From NCBI RefSeq assembly GCF_000585995.1, contig NZ_CP007410.1:862001-926000 (forward strand): a DNA stretch of 64,000 bases. Direction: 5' to 3'. This stretch comes from Pseudomonas brassicacearum (GTDB taxonomy: Bacteria > Pseudomonadota > Gammaproteobacteria > Pseudomonadales > Pseudomonadaceae). The notes under the pieces are model-generated. The model was not told the origin of the DNA. It ran no database searches and worked only from the letters and a program-made list of their open reading frames with translations. This document shows positions 1 through 9,235 of the stretch, piece after piece (within the stretch, counting starts at the first letter, position 1; each line of letters begins with the position of its first letter). A program made the position numbers and the translations under genes.

Positions 1-1
1 G

Positions 2-3000
2 ATCCAGGCGCAGTCCGTCGAACTCGGCGCAGAACAAGCGGTGCTCAACAATGGCGGGCAGGTGTCGGCCTTGTCCGGGACTGCTGAAATCACCGCCGCC
101 ACGCTGGAAAACCGCAACGGCGCAGTGCTTGCCAAACAGGCTCTGACGGTACGTGCCCATGACTTGGATAACAGCGACGGACGGGTTGCGGCGGACACTA
201 TCGATTTCGGTCTTACCGGCGCACTGACCAACCAGCGCGGCCTGGTGGAGGGCGCCAATGGCCTGCTGATTGGCGCCGCGTCGATTGACAACCAGGGCGG
301 CAAGTTGCGCTCGGTGGGCAAGCTGGGTACCGCGACCCTCACGGTTGATCAACTGCTGGATAACCAGAGCGGCATCATCGAAGCCGCCACCCAAGACCTG
401 TCCTTGCAGATGGCTGGTTTCAAAAACGCAGGCGGCAACGTTCGTCATGTGGGCACCGGCACGTTAGGCGTGGACCTCGCCAGGTTCAGCAACATCGGCG
501 GCAGCCTGATGACCTCGGGCACGCTGACCGTCGACGCGGCGCGTTGGGATAACAGCTCGGATATCCAGGCCAATGTCCTGAACCTGAAGGTGGGCCAGCT
601 CAATCAGACCAGCACCGGCAAGTTGATCGCGGTGCAAAGCCTGCTGGCCACGGGCGGCACCTGGAACAACGCGGGCACCATCAGCAGCGACGCTGATTTG
701 GATCTGAGGCTGACCGGCGCGTATGTCGGTACCGAAAACAGCCGCGTCAGCGGTGTCAATCAATTCGATTTGAGCGCCGCCAGCGTCGATCTATCCAACG
801 GTTCGCGCCTGGCTGGCGGTGGCGCTACCACCGTCACCAGTCTCGGTGCATTGAACAATGCCGGACGGATCACCGGCGGCGGCAAGTTCTCCCTGGCCGC
901 CACGAGCCTGGTCAATACAGGCACGCTGGGTGGCGCCGACACCGTCGAACTGATTGCCAGCGAGGCCCGTAACGATCGCGGCCTGATCTTCAGCGGCGCG
1001 GACATGGCCCTGCGTTTCAACCGCTTCACCAACTATCGCGCGGACGTCTACAGCCTGGGGGCACTTAATGTCGCGGCACGAGATGGCGTCGCTCGCAGCG
1101 TGCTGCTGGAGAACATCTCCGGCACCCTGGAGTCAGCGAAGGATATGTCGCTGCGCAGCGACACTCTGATCAATCGCAAGGACGTCTTTACCACTACCGA
1201 TGAGCTGGTGTCAGGCTCCATCAGTGTCAAATGCTATGACTGCGGCGGCGATCATCACAACGTCGACTATATAGCCAATGAAACCTACCAGAGCGTAGTG
1301 CTTGAAGACTCGGCCAGTGCCACCCTGATGAGTGGGGCGAAGCTGACCGTTGATGGCTCTGCGGTGACCAACCAATACAGCGTGATGGCTTCGGCTGCCG
1401 ACCTGCAGATCACGGCAGACAATTTTGCCAACATTGGCGCTGCTTCCGGCACCAGCGTCAGGACGCGGACCTGGAACACCGGCAGGGTCACCGACGGAAC
1501 CGACGAGCGTTTCCGGGGCAGGTACATCGTCCCCTACAACGCCCAGGCCAACCCGAAACAAGTCCCCGTCGACGCGCTCAACAGCTTCCGTCAGGTCGGT
1601 GATATCACGATCGTGACGCCAGGGGCGTCGCTGGCACCGGCGGTTGTTCAGTCGGGCGGCAACATCAGCATCCAGGCTACGCAGCAGCTGGCGAACAGCG
1701 GTGTCGTGCAGTTCCAGGCGCCCCTGGCGGGCACGGCAAAATCAGCGGCAACCGATGTTGCCAACGCCGCACAACCAGCGGTCGTGGTGCTCAACCCGCA
1801 GCTGCCGCCTGATCTGGCCCAACAACAAGTCAACCCGACCACCATGCCCGGGTTCACCTTGCCGACTGGCGAAAATGGCTTGTTCCGTGTCGTCGACAGC
1901 GCGGCCGCAGCGCAAGACAGCCACGACCAGAGCCGGGCCACTGTCCAGGGCTCGGACGCCAGCCGGGTCATCACCGGCCCCAAATACCTGATTGAAACCA
2001 ACCCCGCGCTGACCGACCTCAGGAAGTTCATGAGTTCGGACTACTTGCTGGATAACCTGGGTTATGACCCCGACACCAGCTGGAAGCGCCTGGGCGATGG
2101 TTTGTACGAACAACGCCTGATCCAACAGGCGGTGCTGGCCCGCACTGGGCAGCGTTTCATTGCCGGACAGACCAGCGACGAAGGCATGTTCAAGTACCTG
2201 ATGAACAACGCCATCGCCAGCAAGGAACAACTGAACCTGGCCCTTGGCGTGACCCTGACTTCGCAACAAGTCGCCGCGCTGACCCACGACATCGTCTGGA
2301 TGGAAGATCAGGTCGTCAATGGTCAACATGTCTTGGTGCCGGTGCTTTACCTGGCACAGGCCAACAACCGGCTCATGGCCGATGGCGCGTTGATCCAGGG
2401 CAAGAACCTCTCCCTGATTGCGGGCACCGACCTGAAGAACGCCGGGACGCTGCGTGCCAGCGAGAACCTCTCGGCGGCAGCCGGGAACAATCTGATCAAC
2501 ACGCGTCTGGCTGAGGCGGGCGAGCGGCTCAAGTTGGTCGCGGGCAAAGACCTGGTCAACATGCAAGGCGGCATCCTCAAGGGCAAGGATGTCGAGCTGT
2601 CGACGTTGACCGGTGACATCCGCAATGACCGGACCATCACCACTATCGAGAACAGTGGCAACGGTTTCAGTTCGAAAACCTCGGTGGTCGACAATGCGGC
2701 GCGCATCGAGGCCGGCAACAACGTCAGCGTTCGGGCGGCCGGTGATCTACTGAACGTGGGCGGCGCCATCACGGCGGGCAACGACATCGACCTGAGCGCG
2801 GGCAAAGACATCGTCATCTCCGCAGCTCGCGAAGAAAACGGCTCGATGCGTAAGGACAAACGCCACTTCTGGGAGCAGAGCCAGACCGTTCAGCACGCCA
2901 GTGAAGTCAAGGCGGGTGGCGACCTGAACGTCACCGCTGGCAACAACCTGACCGTAGTCGCCAGCCATCTCGGGGCCAAAGGCGACATCAACCTGAGCGG

Positions 3001-5347
3001 CAACGATGTCGCCCTGATCTCGGCGGCTAACCAGGACTCCAGCGAATACCGCTACAAACGCAGCGGCAAGAAGATCAACAAGGAAGAAGACCATGTCTCG
3101 CAGCAGGCGACCACGCTCACGGCTGGAGGTGATGTAAGGGTTGCTGCACGCAATGATCTGTTGATGGTTGCGAGCAAGATTGCGGCGGGTAACGAAGCCT
3201 ACTTGGTGGCGGGTAAGCAGTTGAGTCTGCTGGCTGAGCAGAATCGTGATTACTCGTTGTATGACATGAAAAAGAAGGGGAGCTGGGGCAGTAAAGCCGC
3301 ACGGCGAGACGAGGTGACTCAACTCACCCATGTCGGGAGTGAAATCACCACCGGAGGCGACCTGATGCTGGTCAGCGGTGGTGATCAGACTTATCAACTG
3401 GCGAAGCTGCAAAGCGGCAACGACCTGATCATCGACAGCGGTGGGCGCATCACCTTCGAAGGGGTCAAGGACCTCCACGACGAGAGCCATACCAAGAGTA
3501 AAAGCGACCTGTCCTGGTACAAGATGAAAGGCGAGGGACGGACCGACGAAACCTTGCGCCAGAGCGCTCTGGTTGCCCAAGGCAAGTTGGTAATCAAGGC
3601 CGTCGATGGACTACGCATCGACGTCAAGCAAGTCGATCAGCAGAGCGTCAGCCAAACCATCGATGCAATGGTGAAGGCTGAACCAGACCTGGCCTGGATG
3701 AAAGAGGCCCAGGCGCGTGGCGACATTGACTGGCGTCAGGTGAAGGAAATCCACGACAGCTTCAAGTATGACAACTCCGGTCTGGGGGCCGGCGCCAAGA
3801 TCGCCATCGCGATTTTGATGTCGTTCATCATGGGGCCGGCAGGCTTCGGATTGTCGGGAACCAATCTTGCGGTCGCCACGAGTCTGAGCACCACGGCGGT
3901 CACCAGCACTATTGAGAACAAAGGCAACCTGGGACTTGCGCTGAAGGAAACAGTCAGCGCCGATAGCCTGAAGAGTGCGGCGATTGCCGGTTTTACCGCC
4001 TATGCATCGGCATACGCGGACAAAGAATGGTTTAGCAGTGCGGAGAGCTCCAGCACGACCACTCAAGGCGTCGAGCCGTCGACGGGTTCGGCGGGGTCGG
4101 CAGGTTCGGCATCGAGCGCGAGTAACTCCTCTAAGGATATCTTCCGTTGGAACACCGCGACTGACACTGCAATCCGCACAACCGGGCAAGCAGTGATCTC
4201 CAGCAGTATCTCCACCGCGATCGGTGGTGGCAGCTTCGGCAGCAATTTCAATGCTGCCCTGTTGGGAGAGGCCGGCAATGTGGCGATGGCGACCGGCTTC
4301 AACTGGGTGGGCGATACCATCAAGTTCCCCGATGGCGGCCCACAGAAAATTGTTGCCCACGCGATCATGGGTGGCCTGCTGGCTGAGCTGACGGGCAGCG
4401 ACTTCAAGACCGGTGCGGTTGCCGCCGGTTTGAATGAAGCGCTGATTCCCGGCATGGCCAAGGTGGCGGGTGAAAACAAAGATCTGCAACTGATGCTGTC
4501 GCAACTGACGGGGCTTCTGGCAGCGGCTGCGGTCGATGGCGACCTGAATACAGGTTCGACGATCGCCAAGAAAGCGACGGAATTCAACTATCTGTTCCAT
4601 GCTGAACTGGTCGAAAGAGAACAGAAGCTCAATACGTGCGCCTCCCCGGCGGATTGCCAATCCGTCAGGGACTATTACAACAACCTTGATACGACTCGGA
4701 ACAAAGAGTTCGGACAGTACTGTCAGCGGAATCCGGCGAATTGTGCGCAAGTTACAAAGCAACTGGTGGATGAGATTCCTGCTAATGAACAGTTGTTGCA
4801 GGACGTCAGGGTATCCGGGGCTAAAGACAGCTTTGCACGTTCGATATCACTCTGGTTGTCTAGTCAGAGTAATTCGCAGGCTATCAACACCAGCATCGTG
4901 GAGAAGTCCCGCGCCGAAAGTGGCGATGGTGAGGCGTTTTTGGCGGAGCTTGCGTTGGATGCGTTGAATCCGGATCGGGATTTGTTCTCGTCGACGGCTG
5001 GGGGTAAGGGTGGTACAACCGGGGTTAAGGTTGGGGTTGTGGGGGCCGATGGTGCAAAAGGGGCTAGGAATCTTCCACTCAAGGATGCTGATCGTTTAGC
5101 TGAGGTAAATAAGACTCTTGATCGTATCGAAGCTGGCGGTCCTTTTCCCCACAGTAAAGATGGAACCATCTTCAGGAACAAAGAAGGTAAGCTGCCAGAT
5201 GGAGATTACCGTGAGTATACCGTTGATACACCAGGCGCGAGTAATCGCGGCACACGTCGGGTAGTTCAAGATGCAAACTCCGGTAGGATGTACTACACAG
5301 ACGATCATTACGAAAGTTTCATTCAAGTTGATCCGGTCAGGAGGTAG
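2..5347 (+). CDS. cdiA: CdiA-type filamentous haemagglutinin with RNase Sa/barnase-like C-terminal toxin (5' end outside window)
   Basis: The reading frame is open to the left edge, so the N-terminal signal and TPS secretion domain are missing. What remains is a long array of haemagglutinin-type beta-helix repeats rich in N-x-G turns. It is followed by the conserved block around 1975-2400 (KYLIETNPALTD) shared with the second CdiA here, then a DUF637-like pretoxin region near 4360-4450. The last ~75 residues are a guanyl-specific ribonuclease: GPFPHSKDGTIF, REYTVDTPGA, RGTRR and DDHYESF align with RNase Sa, keeping the catalytic Glu (REYTV), Arg (RGTRR) and His (DDHY). CdiA proteins are exported by two-partner secretion and deliver the C-terminal toxin to neighbours on contact. 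The toxin should degrade RNA. The barstar gene begins 2 bases downstream. No cdiB is visible in the window. The toxin assignment is strong from motif identity. Confidence 0.93.
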   Translation: MQAQSVELGAEQAVLNNGGQVSALSGTAEITAATLENRNGAVLAKQALTVRAHDLDNSDGRVAADTIDFGLTGALTNQRGLVEGANGLLIGAASIDNQGGKLRSVGKLGTATLTVDQLLDNQSGIIEAATQDLSLQMAGFKNAGGNVRHVGTGTLGVDLARFSNIGGSLMTSGTLTVDAARWDNSSDIQANVLNLKVGQLNQTSTGKLIAVQSLLATGGTWNNAGTISSDADLDLRLTGAYVGTENSRVSGVNQFDLSAASVDLSNGSRLAGGGATTVTSLGALNNAGRITGGGKFSLAATSLVNTGTLGGADTVELIASEARNDRGLIFSGADMALRFNRFTNYRADVYSLGALNVAARDGVARSVLLENISGTLESAKDMSLRSDTLINRKDVFTTTDELVSGSISVKCYDCGGDHHNVDYIANETYQSVVLEDSASATLMSGAKLTVDGSAVTNQYSVMASAADLQITADNFANIGAASGTSVRTRTWNTGRVTDGTDERFRGRYIVPYNAQANPKQVPVDALNSFRQVGDITIVTPGASLAPAVVQSGGNISIQATQQLANSGVVQFQAPLAGTAKSAATDVANAAQPAVVVLNPQLPPDLAQQQVNPTTMPGFTLPTGENGLFRVVDSAAAAQDSHDQSRATVQGSDASRVITGPKYLIETNPALTDLRKFMSSDYLLDNLGYDPDTSWKRLGDGLYEQRLIQQAVLARTGQRFIAGQTSDEGMFKYLMNNAIASKEQLNLALGVTLTSQQVAALTHDIVWMEDQVVNGQHVLVPVLYLAQANNRLMADGALIQGKNLSLIAGTDLKNAGTLRASENLSAAAGNNLINTRLAEAGERLKLVAGKDLVNMQGGILKGKDVELSTLTGDIRNDRTITTIENSGNGFSSKTSVVDNAARIEAGNNVSVRAAGDLLNVGGAITAGNDIDLSAGKDIVISAAREENGSMRKDKRHFWEQSQTVQHASEVKAGGDLNVTAGNNLTVVASHLGAKGDINLSGNDVALISAANQDSSEYRYKRSGKKINKEEDHVSQQATTLTAGGDVRVAARNDLLMVASKIAAGNEAYLVAGKQLSLLAEQNRDYSLYDMKKKGSWGSKAARRDEVTQLTHVGSEITTGGDLMLVSGGDQTYQLAKLQSGNDLIIDSGGRITFEGVKDLHDESHTKSKSDLSWYKMKGEGRTDETLRQSALVAQGKLVIKAVDGLRIDVKQVDQQSVSQTIDAMVKAEPDLAWMKEAQARGDIDWRQVKEIHDSFKYDNSGLGAGAKIAIAILMSFIMGPAGFGLSGTNLAVATSLSTTAVTSTIENKGNLGLALKETVSADSLKSAAIAGFTAYASAYADKEWFSSAESSSTTTQGVEPSTGSAGSAGSASSASNSSKDIFRWNTATDTAIRTTGQAVISSSISTAIGGGSFGSNFNAALLGEAGNVAMATGFNWVGDTIKFPDGGPQKIVAHAIMGGLLAELTGSDFKTGAVAAGLNEALIPGMAKVAGENKDLQLMLSQLTGLLAAAAVDGDLNTGSTIAKKATEFNYLFHAELVEREQKLNTCASPADCQSVRDYYNNLDTTRNKEFGQYCQRNPANCAQVTKQLVDEIPANEQLLQDVRVSGAKDSFARSISLWLSSQSNSQAINTSIVEKSRAESGDGEAFLAELALDALNPDRDLFSSTAGGKGGTTGVKVGVVGADGAKGARNLPLKDADRLAEVNKTLDRIEAGGPFPHSKDGTIFRNKEGKLPDGDYREYTVDTPGASNRGTRRVVQDANSGRMYYTDDHYESFIQVDPVRR

Positions 5348-5349
5348 TC

Positions 5350-5739
5350 ATGGCGAGTATGAGCTACTTGAAAAAAGCGTCGGCAGTTTCGATCCACTTT
5401 GTCCGCGCTGAGGAGATTAAAGATGAGTTGGACTCTCTAGGGGATATGGTAATAGCGAGGTCAGTAGCGAATGTAAGGTCAGATAAGGATTTGTTTGCAG
5501 TTGTCGCGTCGGCGATGCAGTTTCCAGATTATTTTGGAAGCAACTGGGACGCTCTTGATGAGTGTTTGGGTGATATGGATTGGTTGCCTGCTGATGGTTA
5601 TTGTCTTGTTCTACGCGATGCAGCTAAAGGATGGTCTCAGGCCCCATATGCGTTGGGGTGTTTTGTAACGGCTTGGCTGGAAGCTGCTGAGTATTGGGCG
5701 GAAAGCAGAACGCCATTCCATTTAGTGTTCGTTATGTAA
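5350..5739 (+). CDS. cdiI: Barstar-family immunity protein (CdiI)
   Basis: This 129-residue protein contains the barstar core YFGSNWDALDECLGDMDWL near residues 57-75, where barstar blocks the barnase active site. It starts 2 bases after the cdiA stop, and an AGGAGG ribosome site lies inside the end of cdiA, so the two are co-translated. It should neutralise the RNase Sa/barnase-like domain of the preceding CdiA in the cytoplasm. The length is slightly above the usual ~90 residues because of an N-terminal extension; the second ATG at 5359 is an alternative start. Confidence 0.93.
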   Translation: MASMSYLKKASAVSIHFVRAEEIKDELDSLGDMVIARSVANVRSDKDLFAVVASAMQFPDYFGSNWDALDECLGDMDWLPADGYCLVLRDAAKGWSQAPYALGCFVTAWLEAAEYWAESRTPFHLVFVM

Positions 5740-5767
5740 GAGCAAAAAGAGCAAAAAAGGGGACTGC

Positions 5768-5846
5768 AAAAAGGGGGCAGATTTATTTTGTGAAACGCAG
5801 AGGGCAGATTTGTTGGTTTTGCTCGGTTTATAAATAAATCTGTCCC
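5768..5846. repeat. Inverted-repeat element, long form (copy 1), right arm clipped
   Basis: The left arm AAAAAGGGGGCAGATTTATT and right arm AAATAAATCTGTCCC enclose the usual spacer with GCAGAGGGCAG and TTGCTCGG. The right arm ends abruptly at the junction with a 76-base sequence that also follows copy 7. Confidence 0.85.
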
Positions 5847-5923
5847 GGATGGCACTTACTTAACGACTAACCAGCTGATACACCTATAAAAAATTAAAAC
5901 GTCTGGCCGAGTGCTCCCTCGAG
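5847..5923. mobile_element. Short IS-end-like remnant, repeated at 10321-10397
   Basis: Together with element copy 1, this sequence is repeated essentially identically at 10241-10397. Its first bases, ATGGCACTTACTTAACG, also occur at the 3' end of the IS4-family transposase remnant at 26363-26379, where they include the transposase stop codon. I infer a leftover IS terminus. It codes for nothing. Confidence 0.55.
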
Positions 5924-5928
5924 TAGCG

Positions 5929-5998
5929 AAAAGGGGACAGATTTATTTTATGAGGTTAGGGCTTGCTCGGTGTTCTAAAATAAATCTGTCCCCTTTTT
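5929..5998. repeat. Inverted-repeat element, long form (copy 2)
   Basis: Both arms are complete: AAAAGGGGACAGATTTATTT and AAATAAATCTGTCCCCTTTT, with a ~28-base spacer containing GCTTGCTCGGTGTTC. It directly abuts the displaced cdiA 3' fragment that begins at about 6002. Confidence 0.9.
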
Positions 5999-6001
5999 CC
6001 C

Positions 6002-6829
6002 CTGGCAGCGGCTGCGGTCGATGGCGACCTGAATACAGGTTCGACGATCGCCAAGAAAGCGACGGAATTCAACTATCTGTTCCATGCTGAACTGGTCGAA
6101 ATAGAACAGAAGCTCAATACGTGCGCCTCCCCGGCGGATTGCCAATCCGTCAGGGACTATTACAACAACCTTGATACGACTCGGAACAAAGAGTTCGGAC
6201 AGTATTGCCGGAATAACCCGGCGAGCTGTTTGCAAGTGACGAAGCAGTTGGTGGATGAGATTCCGGCCAATGAGAAGATGCTGCATGACGGCAGGAGCGC
6301 CGGGCTCGATCGTTCGGCAGCGCTTTGGGAAATTACTCGAAGTAACGAGCGGGCCATCAATACCGGCATCATCGAGAAGACGCGTACCGATAAAGGCGAT
6401 GGTGCTGCATTACTGACGGAGCTTGCGGCGGATGGATTGAGTCAGGACCGGGGGCTGTTCTCGTCGACGGCTGGGGGTAAGGGTGGTACAACCGGGGTTA
6501 AGGTTGGGGCTGTAGGAGATGCTGCAAAAGGTGCAGCAGATGTAACAAAGCGACCATCCGGCTTTAGAAAACAAACGGTACAAGATTCTTGGGATAACGC
6601 GGCAAGTGGCTCTACTCCGGAGACGAAAGCATGTCCTACTTGCAATAAGGATGTGAGCGTTGCACCCGGACAGGGCCGCAGAGACTGGGATGTAGACCAT
6701 CAGCCCCCTTGGAGTCAGCGTGACCTTTCCGGGAAGACGCGCTCAGAAGTTTTGGATGAATACAATCAGGGTACGAGGCTCGAATGTCCGGGCTGTAACC
6801 GTTCACGTGGGGCGAGGCCTGCTGAGTAA
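6002..6829 (+). pseudogene. Orphan CdiA C-terminal module with HNH-type nuclease toxin
   Basis: The frame runs about 275 codons with no convincing start, so this is a displaced cdiA 3' end. The first ~200 bases (6004-6204) repeat 4520-4720 of the upstream cdiA almost perfectly; one visible change is AGAGAA to ATAGAA. The pretoxin hinge then diverges and a new toxin follows: CPTCNKDV, DWDVDHQPPWS and LECPGCNRSRG form a Cys4 zinc site around a DH catalytic motif, typical of an HNH/treble-clef nuclease. It overlaps the next immunity gene (TAATG). It could be swapped onto cdiA by recombination through the shared hinge. Independent expression is doubtful. Confidence 0.82.
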
Positions 6830-7380
6830 TGACTTTAATCTCACACATAGAAAATACGCTTGGGCTACTAGAGCAGGGTTGGAGTTTTAGAGAAGGTTCC
6901 AACCCAGTGCAGGTTGTTCGTGTTAGAAATCAGCCCTTTGATGGTGTGGTGACCTATGTCACGCTTGGTCTCAGTGATTTTTTGTTATCCATGCCCCAAG
7001 AGCGTGAAATTAGGCAAGAGCTTGTTTTTACCACCTATGAGACGTTTTCCGCTGAAGCGATTGCATCTTTTATGCTTTCTTTTTGTGATTATATTTTGGC
7101 TTGCAATAAAGCATTGCTTCGTGGCGATGTTGTAGGGCCAAGTGCTCCGTTGATTCCGGGTGTAGCGGTAAATTCAGTTTATGCCTCAATTCCAGTTGTA
7201 TTTGATGAGGTTTTTTCGGTGTATAAAAAATCTTCACCCCATACTGTGATGGTATGGTTGATTCCATTGCTCAAAGAAGAGGCGGATTTTGTAAAGGCTA
7301 TTGGTTGGAGTGAATTTGAGGATGTGCTTGAGCGTGCGAATCCTGATCTTATGGAGCTGAATAGAGAGTCTATTGTTTAG
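6829..7380 (+). CDS. Suppressor-of-fused (SUFU)-domain immunity protein
   Basis: This 183-residue protein has the SUFU-like pattern seen in many toxin-immunity proteins: VTLGLSDFLLS, EIRQELVFT, LLRGDVVGP, APLIPG, VMVWLIPLL and GWSEFEDVLE. Its ATG overlaps the TAA of the orphan HNH toxin, so translation of the pair is coupled. By position it should protect against that HNH nuclease. The gene is AT-richer than the surrounding cdiA sequence, in keeping with a mobile cassette. Confidence 0.85.
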   Translation: MTLISHIENTLGLLEQGWSFREGSNPVQVVRVRNQPFDGVVTYVTLGLSDFLLSMPQEREIRQELVFTTYETFSAEAIASFMLSFCDYILACNKALLRGDVVGPSAPLIPGVAVNSVYASIPVVFDEVFSVYKKSSPHTVMVWLIPLLKEEADFVKAIGWSEFEDVLERANPDLMELNRESIV

Positions 7381-7425
7381 TAAGTGTTAAAGTATATTTG
7401 TGAAAAGTGAAAAGGGGACAAAGTG

Positions 7426-7508
7426 AAAAGGGGACAGATTTATTTTATGAAACGCAGAGGGGCAGATTTGTTGGTTTTGCTCGGTTTATAAATAGATCTG
7501 TCCCCTTT
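7426..7508. repeat. Inverted-repeat element, long form (copy 3) with an extra left-arm fragment
   Basis: A full element has the right arm variant AAATAGATCTGTCCCCTTT. Just before it, at 7410-7420, lies a partial left arm (AAAAGGGGACA), evidence of nested insertion or slippage. One reading frame passes through the element into the next toxin tail. Confidence 0.85.
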
Positions 7509-7712
7509 CCTTATACGAAACTAGCGGGCGATAAAGATTTTCCACGGAGTGAGGGATGGAGGAAAATGGAAGTAAGTCACCGACTACCTAGCGGAGAAAA
7601 TATAACCGTTCATTACCAGCACAACTCGGTCACCGATAAGGCATATGATATGAAAATCACCACGCCGCAGCAGCTGCCGCCTGCGCTGCAGCCCGGAAGA
7701 ACTATTGGGTGA
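7509..7712 (+). pseudogene. Orphan toxin C-terminal tail (unknown family)
   Basis: The frame reads KLAGDKDFPRSEGW, then SHRLPSGENITVHYQHN, and ends TPQQLPPALQPGRTIG before the stop at 7710-7712. It has no start of its own, and the upstream sequence is the repeat element, so only the last ~65 residues of a toxin survive. It sits immediately before an immunity gene, as in the other cassettes. I cannot name the toxin family. Confidence 0.6.
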
Positions 7713-7719
7713 TGTGGAT

Positions 7720-8013
7720 ATGATTGTTAGAGAAATTGGGCGAGAAGAGCCCGTGCAGGTGTTCGGGATTTACTGGATAGAGAATGAGCGCTTTTATTGG
7801 GTCATTCCTTATGATGGTTACGGTGGTCTGATGGCACTCAGTGAGAGAGATGTCAATGTTGTAGACTCTTTTTTGTCAAGTGATCTCATCCTCTGCAAGG
7901 ATGGGGATGGGGTAGACATGATTCTTCACTGGGCGGCGGAAGATCTGATCGAAGAGCTGGTAGAGCGAGATCCACTAGCAATGATCGAGTTCTTAGGACG
8001 CATAAAGGACTGA
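7720..8013 (+). CDS. Putative immunity protein, unknown family
   Basis: This 97-residue acidic protein (MIVREIGREEPVQVFGIYW to LGRIKD) directly follows the toxin tail. The ATG at 7720 is chosen; a GTG at 7714 in the same frame is an alternative, and both lie within 8 bases of the toxin stop. It has no signal peptide or membrane segment, so it is cytoplasmic. I do not recognise the fold. The immunity role rests only on its place in the cassette array. Confidence 0.65.
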   Translation: MIVREIGREEPVQVFGIYWIENERFYWVIPYDGYGGLMALSERDVNVVDSFLSSDLILCKDGDGVDMILHWAAEDLIEELVERDPLAMIEFLGRIKD

Positions 8014-8028
8014 TGGTGCAAAAGACTG

Positions 8029-8121
8029 AAAAGGGGCCAGATGATTCTCAGATTTATTTTGTGAGGCGCAGAGGGTCAGGCTCATTGCTTTCCTTGGTTT
8101 ATAAATAGATCTGTCCCCTTT
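8029..8121. repeat. Inverted-repeat element, long form (copy 4), diverged left arm
   Basis: The left arm is interrupted (AAAAGGGGCCAGATGATTC, then CAGATTTATTTTGTG), while the right arm ATAGATCTGTCCCCTTT is intact. A remnant toxin end follows (FGVELEV, stop at 8154-8156). Confidence 0.8.
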
Positions 8122-8168
8122 CCTTCTGCCGGTTCGGCGTTGAACTTGAGGTTTGACATAGGTGACGT

Positions 8169-8561
8169 ATGTACGCACTGCCCGATGATTTTGATTTTTT
8201 GCTATTGTCCGAGTGTTACTTGGAAATGGTTAGTTTTGGGGTGGCAATCACCAAATTGGAATTTGCACGTCCGCAAGTGGCCCCAGGTGTGCCTCCATAT
8301 AAAGTCTCTTTCTGTATAGAAGGAGGGTTGACGTATGAGGTCGGCGGCACTTTAGGGCGGCGAGAGTTTTCTGATTCGTATACGAGTGCGCCTTTACTGG
8401 ACTTTTTATTACAAGATGTCGCGTCGGTTAAAGAGTTTGAAGGCGCAGGGTTGAAGATAACATTCCATTCTGGCGACACGATCGTCGTTGAGGCCGATAG
8501 TGGTAGTGGGTATGAGGCCTATTCAATTTATTTGGATTCCGGTGATGTTGTAGTGGTTTAG
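8169..8561 (+). CDS. Putative immunity protein, unknown family (intact copy)
   Basis: This 130-residue protein starts MYALPDDFDFLLLSECYL, with an AGGTGA ribosome site 5 bases upstream. A short toxin tail ending VELEV stops 12 bases before the start. A truncated second copy of the same tail plus the first ~24 codons lies at 9236-9349, so this cassette has been duplicated. The protein is cytoplasmic and mixed beta-rich (KITFHSGDTIVVEA). The family is not recognised; the immunity role is inferred from position. Confidence 0.7.
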   Translation: MYALPDDFDFLLLSECYLEMVSFGVAITKLEFARPQVAPGVPPYKVSFCIEGGLTYEVGGTLGRREFSDSYTSAPLLDFLLQDVASVKEFEGAGLKITFHSGDTIVVEADSGSGYEAYSIYLDSGDVVVV

Positions 8562-8626
8562 TTTGCAAATAGATCTCCATTCTCCTGTTTTCATCGAGGT
8601 AGGATGGAATATGAATAGAGTTACCG

Positions 8627-8704
8627 AAAAGGGGGCAGATTTATTTTATGAGGTCAGAGGGGTATAGGCTTGCTCGGTGTTCTAAAATAAATCTGTCCCC
8701 TTTT
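8627..8704. repeat. Inverted-repeat element, long form (copy 5)
   Basis: A complete element with spacer TGAGGTCAGAGGGGTATAGG and TTGCTCGGTGTTC. Extra GTCCCGTCCCCTTTTGTCCC to its right indicates additional right-arm fragments. Confidence 0.88.
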
Positions 8705-8743
8705 GTCCCGTCCCCTTTTGTCCCAAGAAGATAAGGAGGGAAA

Positions 8744-9193
8744 ATGTCTCCATTCAAAATTTTGTCTGAATTAGGGTTGGTGTGCTGGTCGACCATTTTT
8801 TTAGGGTTTCGAAAAGGCTGGGTGAAAAGATCAGATGTTTTCGATTATGCTATCGGTCAGTTGATGAGTGAGGATGCTGGTCAGGAAGTTGCCCTAATTG
8901 CTGGTGGGGAGTACTTAAGTGATGAAGAGCTTCTTGGGTTGATCGAGAAAAAACAACAAGGCCAAGATGCTGTCTCGGATCTGGATAAGTGGCGGCTGGC
9001 ATTTTTGTTATGTATTGGTCGGTCTGGTGATAGTGAGGAAAATAAGGTGTGTAGACTTCAAGAGGTTTATGCAGATTTTGACTATCCAGAGGATATGGCT
9101 TTGTGCAGCGTATATTCCCAAGGGGAAGTTTCTCCACTAGTGGCGATGAGTTGGGTAGTGAAGAAACTGCAGGGTCAGCTTTTGTCTTCATGA
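8744..9193 (+). CDS. DUF2247-like immunity protein
   Basis: This 149-residue protein opens LGLVCWSTIFLGFRKGWV and continues DVFDYAIGQLM, the pattern of the DUF2247 family often found beside polymorphic toxins. A very strong ribosome site (AAGGAGGG) precedes the ATG. A frame before it (PKKIRRENVSIQNFV, stop 8767-8769) overlapping the start may be the last trace of the cognate toxin, but it is too short to be sure. Confidence 0.75.
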   Translation: MSPFKILSELGLVCWSTIFLGFRKGWVKRSDVFDYAIGQLMSEDAGQEVALIAGGEYLSDEELLGLIEKKQQGQDAVSDLDKWRLAFLLCIGRSGDSEENKVCRLQEVYADFDYPEDMALCSVYSQGEVSPLVAMSWVVKKLQGQLLSS

Positions 9194-9235
9194 TTTAGCA
9201 AAAAAGGGGCACATGTTCCTCTCCCCGACACTGTG

